Positions 62,094 through 64,000 of a DNA stretch of 64,000 nt are shown here, piece by piece. The stretch covers positions 186,001 through 250,000 of the forward strand of contig CAWEYO010000018.1 in NCBI GenBank assembly GCA_963813315.1. Reading direction: 5' to 3'. The stretch comes from CAWEYO01 sp963813315. Its GTDB lineage: Bacteria > Pseudomonadota > Alphaproteobacteria > Rhizobiales > Rhizobiaceae. Position 1 is the first letter of the stretch, and every line of letters starts with the position of its first letter. Below the pieces are notes generated by a model. The model searched no databases. It had not been told where the DNA came from and worked only from the letters and a program-made list of their open reading frames with translations. The position numbers and the translations under genes are program-made.

Positions 62094-62939
62094 TTAAGCG
62101 CCGCGCGTTCGGGCCAATCCGTCGACGGCAGGCTTGTAATTGGGGTCGAGTTGTGCCGCGCGCGCGTATGATTTCGCGGCTTTTGCCCTCTCGCCGCGCC
62201 GCTCATAGATCAGCGCCTGGTTCGTCCAGCTTTCGGCCACGCGATCGTTGAGTTTGATCGCCATGTTGAAGTCGGCGAAGGCATTGTCCTCGTCGTTCTG
62301 CGCAAGATAGGAAAGTCCGCGGCCATTGTAAGGCTCCGCCGAATTCGGCGCGAGCGAGATTGCAGTCGAGAAATCCTCGATGGCATAGGCGTGCTGACCC
62401 TGCTGCTGATAGATCAGACCGCGGTTATGATAGGCCCGCGGATCTGTCGTATCGAGCTGGATCGCCTTCTGGAAATCGTTGAAGGCTTCCTGGGTTCGCC
62501 CTGCCTTCCGATAAAGATTGCCGCGGCCTATATAGGCTGCGTCGTAGCTGGCATTGAGCTGGATGGCGCGGTTGTAATCGTTGAGCGCGCTGACCTGGTC
62601 GCCGAGATAGCGCTGGATGAGCGCCCGATTGGCGTAGGCCTGATAAAAACTCGGATTGAGCTGGAGCGCCGCATCGAAATCCCTGAGTGCTTCGCGATAC
62701 TTGCCGGCGCGGCCATAGGCGGAACCGCGGACATTGTAGGCTTCCGGACTGTTCGGATTGCGTTCGATCACCGAAGTAAGCGAGGAAATATTCTCGCTCG
62801 ACCCTTGGGCTGTGTCGATGGTCGTGATCTCGCCGGTCGGACCCGACTGACATCCGGCAAGCGGCAGAACCGCGAGAACGGCAAGCGCGAGTGCGCCACG
62901 GCGCCAGTCAAGCCTCGGGGCGTTCGTGATGTGACGCAT
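62094..62939 (-). CDS. TPR-repeat lipoprotein
   Basis: A 281-residue protein with a lipobox signal (ALAVLAVLPLAGCQSG; Cys about 30), then six tetratricopeptide repeats with the usual Gly/Ala/Pro positions (AYNVRGSAYGRAGKYREALR; AYIGRGNLYRKAGRTQEAFN; PYNGRGLSYLAQNDEDNAFA). It is a periplasmic scaffold-like protein; partners are unknown. The 274-base gap to the DUF992 gene shows no other feature. Confidence 0.87.
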   Translation of the reverse strand: MRHITNAPRLDWRRGALALAVLAVLPLAGCQSGPTGEITTIDTAQGSSENISSLTSVIERNPNSPEAYNVRGSAYGRAGKYREALRDFDAALQLNPSFYQAYANRALIQRYLGDQVSALNDYNRAIQLNASYDAAYIGRGNLYRKAGRTQEAFNDFQKAIQLDTTDPRAYHNRGLIYQQQGQHAYAIEDFSTAISLAPNSAEPYNGRGLSYLAQNDEDNAFADFNMAIKLNDRVAESWTNQALIYERRGERAKAAKSYARAAQLDPNYKPAVDGLARTRGA

Positions 62940-63080
62940 GCCGATCGTACCTCTATCTATCTGCCGGCCCCTCGATGCCCGTCCCTGGAACGGCTGACGT
63001 CATCCCGCCCAGATTCGTCGACTTGTCGCGTGCCCTGCTGGAAGCTTCCGCTACAATTTCCGGCCGACAGGTGGCCGAAA

Positions 63081-63114
63081 CAAAAAGGTGGCGGCGATTC
63101 GCGGTCGCCCCACC
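63081..63114 (-). terminator. Rho-independent terminator of rpsU
   Basis: On the minus strand GGTGGGGCGA pairs with TCGCCGCCACC and is followed by TTTTTG. It lies 36 bases after the rpsU stop. Confidence 0.8.
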
Positions 63115-63149
63115 TCACTAAGCCCGGAAAAAAGACAAAAACTAGGCGG

Positions 63150-63392
63150 TCAGCGCGCCGGTCTTGCCACGGCTGGCTTTGGCCCTGGAAGCAGCCCTTC
63201 GCGCTGTGCACGCTTGCGCGCCAGCTTGCGAGCGCGGCGCACAGCTTCAGCCTTCTCGCGGGCCCGCTTTTCGGACGGTTTCTCGTAATGTCCGCGCATC
63301 TTCATTTCGCGGAAAATGCCTTCGCGCTGCATCTTTTTCTTCAGCGCGCGAAGCGCCTGATCAACATTGTTGTCGCGGACGAGTACCTGCAC
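63150..63392 (-). CDS. rpsU: 30S ribosomal protein S21
   Basis: An 80-residue S21: VQVLVRDNNVDQALRALKKK, then MQREGIFREMKMRGHYEKPS and a basic tail ending KPAVARPAR. The start is a GTG at 63392; the frame is open far upstream but without a ribosome site or homology. Followed by a terminator. Confidence 0.93.
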   Translation of the reverse strand: MQVLVRDNNVDQALRALKKKMQREGIFREMKMRGHYEKPSEKRAREKAEAVRRARKLARKRAQREGLLPGPKPAVARPAR

Positions 63393-63720
63393 GTGTGATC
63401 CTGTCTTTTGGTTGTGAATCAAGAGGCAAGCGGCAATACCCCCATGCCTCCGCAGTGGCTTGCCACCACGAATTGGGGCGGCTGATAGCAGAATCAGTCG
63501 CCGTTGTCCACCGCCAACTGGAAGCCGATCGTCTTTCGAACGCCGCCGGCGAAACCTGCCGCGCTGAACTCTCCGGTGCGGCAGATCGCTAGTGGGCACG
63601 GCGCAAAGCGGCAATGGCCGTCGCAAACAGTGTAAAGCTGGCGATGGCTTTTCGCTAGTGATACACGTCGCTCCGTGAACCCGGCGGACGGCCGATCCGG
63701 CGTTGCGAGGCTTTGGAAAC
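63393..63720. other. 328-base gap between rpsU and soxB
   Basis: A divergent region expected to carry the rpsU and soxB promoters. No gene, repeat or regulatory palindrome can be supported in it. Confidence 0.6.
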
Positions 63721-64000
63721 ATGCGGAAATATTCGGTCTTTGCCATAGCGCGGGAGGCGATGCGGGGCCACAAGGGCTGGGAGGAACAATGGTCCTCTCC
63801 AGAACCCAGGACGGAATACGACGTCGTCATCGTCGGCGCCGGAGGGCATGGGCTCGCCACAGCCTACTACCTCGCAAAGGAGCACGGCATCACCAATGTC
63901 GCCGTGCTCGAAAAAGGCTGGCTTGGCGGCGGCAACACCGGCCGCAACACGACGATCATCCGCTCCAACTATCTCTATGACGAATCTGCCGGCATCTACG
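63721..64000 (+). CDS. soxB: Sarcosine oxidase subunit beta, N-terminal part
   Basis: An open frame cut by the window edge (93 codons seen). It reads MRKYSVFAIAREAMRGHKGW and then the FAD-binding YDVVIVGAGGHGLATAYYLA, followed by VLEKGWLGGGNTGRNTTIIR and SNYLYDESAGIY, all typical of SoxB. The heterotetrameric enzyme oxidises sarcosine to glycine and formaldehyde, the last step of glycine betaine breakdown; carnitine catabolism at the left end of the window feeds that route. Confidence 0.92.
   Translation, partial: MRKYSVFAIAREAMRGHKGWEEQWSSPEPRTEYDVVIVGAGGHGLATAYYLAKEHGITNVAVLEKGWLGGGNTGRNTTIIRSNYLYDESAGIY

Noticed and set aside
63675..63980. 101-codon frame at the right edge
   Set aside because: Out-of-frame shadow of soxB, which is clear from ATG 63721.

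Overview
The window is high-GC, densely coded DNA from an alphaproteobacterium. It most likely belongs to the Hyphomicrobiales, in the Mesorhizobium/Phyllobacteriaceae neighbourhood. The grounds are gene content (puuE-uraD fusion, membrane PuuD urate hydroxylase, split pntA1/pntA2/pntB, COG0523 GTPase plus WD40 pair, aa3-type oxidase subunit IV) and several families of short intergenic palindromes of the kind common in that group. No rRNA, tRNA, CRISPR array, phage or insertion sequence was seen.

Layout. 1-6959: a carnitine/gamma-butyrobetaine catabolic module with a divergent GlxA/CdhR-like regulator (cut by the window edge), cdhC, cdhA, an acyl-CoA dehydrogenase, an ADP-forming acyl-CoA synthetase and a CaiD-like hydratase. 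7178-7697: a Phd/RelE toxin-antitoxin pair. 7703-22683: a purine-to-glycerate island: deaminase, allA, allE, a puuE-uraD fusion, uraH, xdhABC, a LysR regulator, puuD, guaD, a UPF0303 protein and glycerate kinase, interrupted by a BrnT/BrnA pair. 22753-34630: a small secreted Cys-rich protein, a glutamine-synthetase-like gamma-glutamyl ligase, WD40 protein, G3E GTPase, MarR, LacI, a 2-hydroxyacid dehydrogenase, a gamma-glutamyl-GABA hydrolase and a TRAP transporter. 34898-41965: two tandem RTX genes, the upstream one with an S8 protease domain. 42376-44524: a lone LivH-type permease divergent from a CGNR regulator, plus a lipoprotein. 44767-57510: fused indolepyruvate:ferredoxin oxidoreductase, a GGDEF-EAL protein, an AMP-forming acyl-CoA ligase and a complete Liv-type ABC transporter with an embedded DUF3096 gene. 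57696-61116: oxidase subunit IV and proton-translocating transhydrogenase. 61334-64000: DUF992, TPR lipoprotein, rpsU and the start of sarcosine oxidase beta.

How it fits together. Purines run from guanine (GuaD) through xanthine (Xdh), urate (PuuD), hydroxyisourate (UraH), OHCU (UraD), allantoin (PuuE), ureidoglycine (AllE) and ureidoglycolate (AllA) to glyoxylate and then glycerate kinase. The allantoate-to-ureidoglycine step is not in the window. Carnitine yields glycine betaine, whose later product sarcosine would be used by the oxidase at the right edge.

Two features stand out. At least six genes (uraD part of puuE-uraD, xdhC, brnT, lysR, the S8/RTX protease, the Liv binding protein) are broken by what looks like a single-base indel, mostly in short homopolymers. 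Undoing one base gives a normal-length protein for the five simpler families and one continuous frame for the RTX protease, so either the assembly has indel errors or these genes are decaying. Short palindromic repeats also abut or supply stop codons of six genes, and one is read in frame inside the acyl-CoA synthetase exactly at its interdomain linker.
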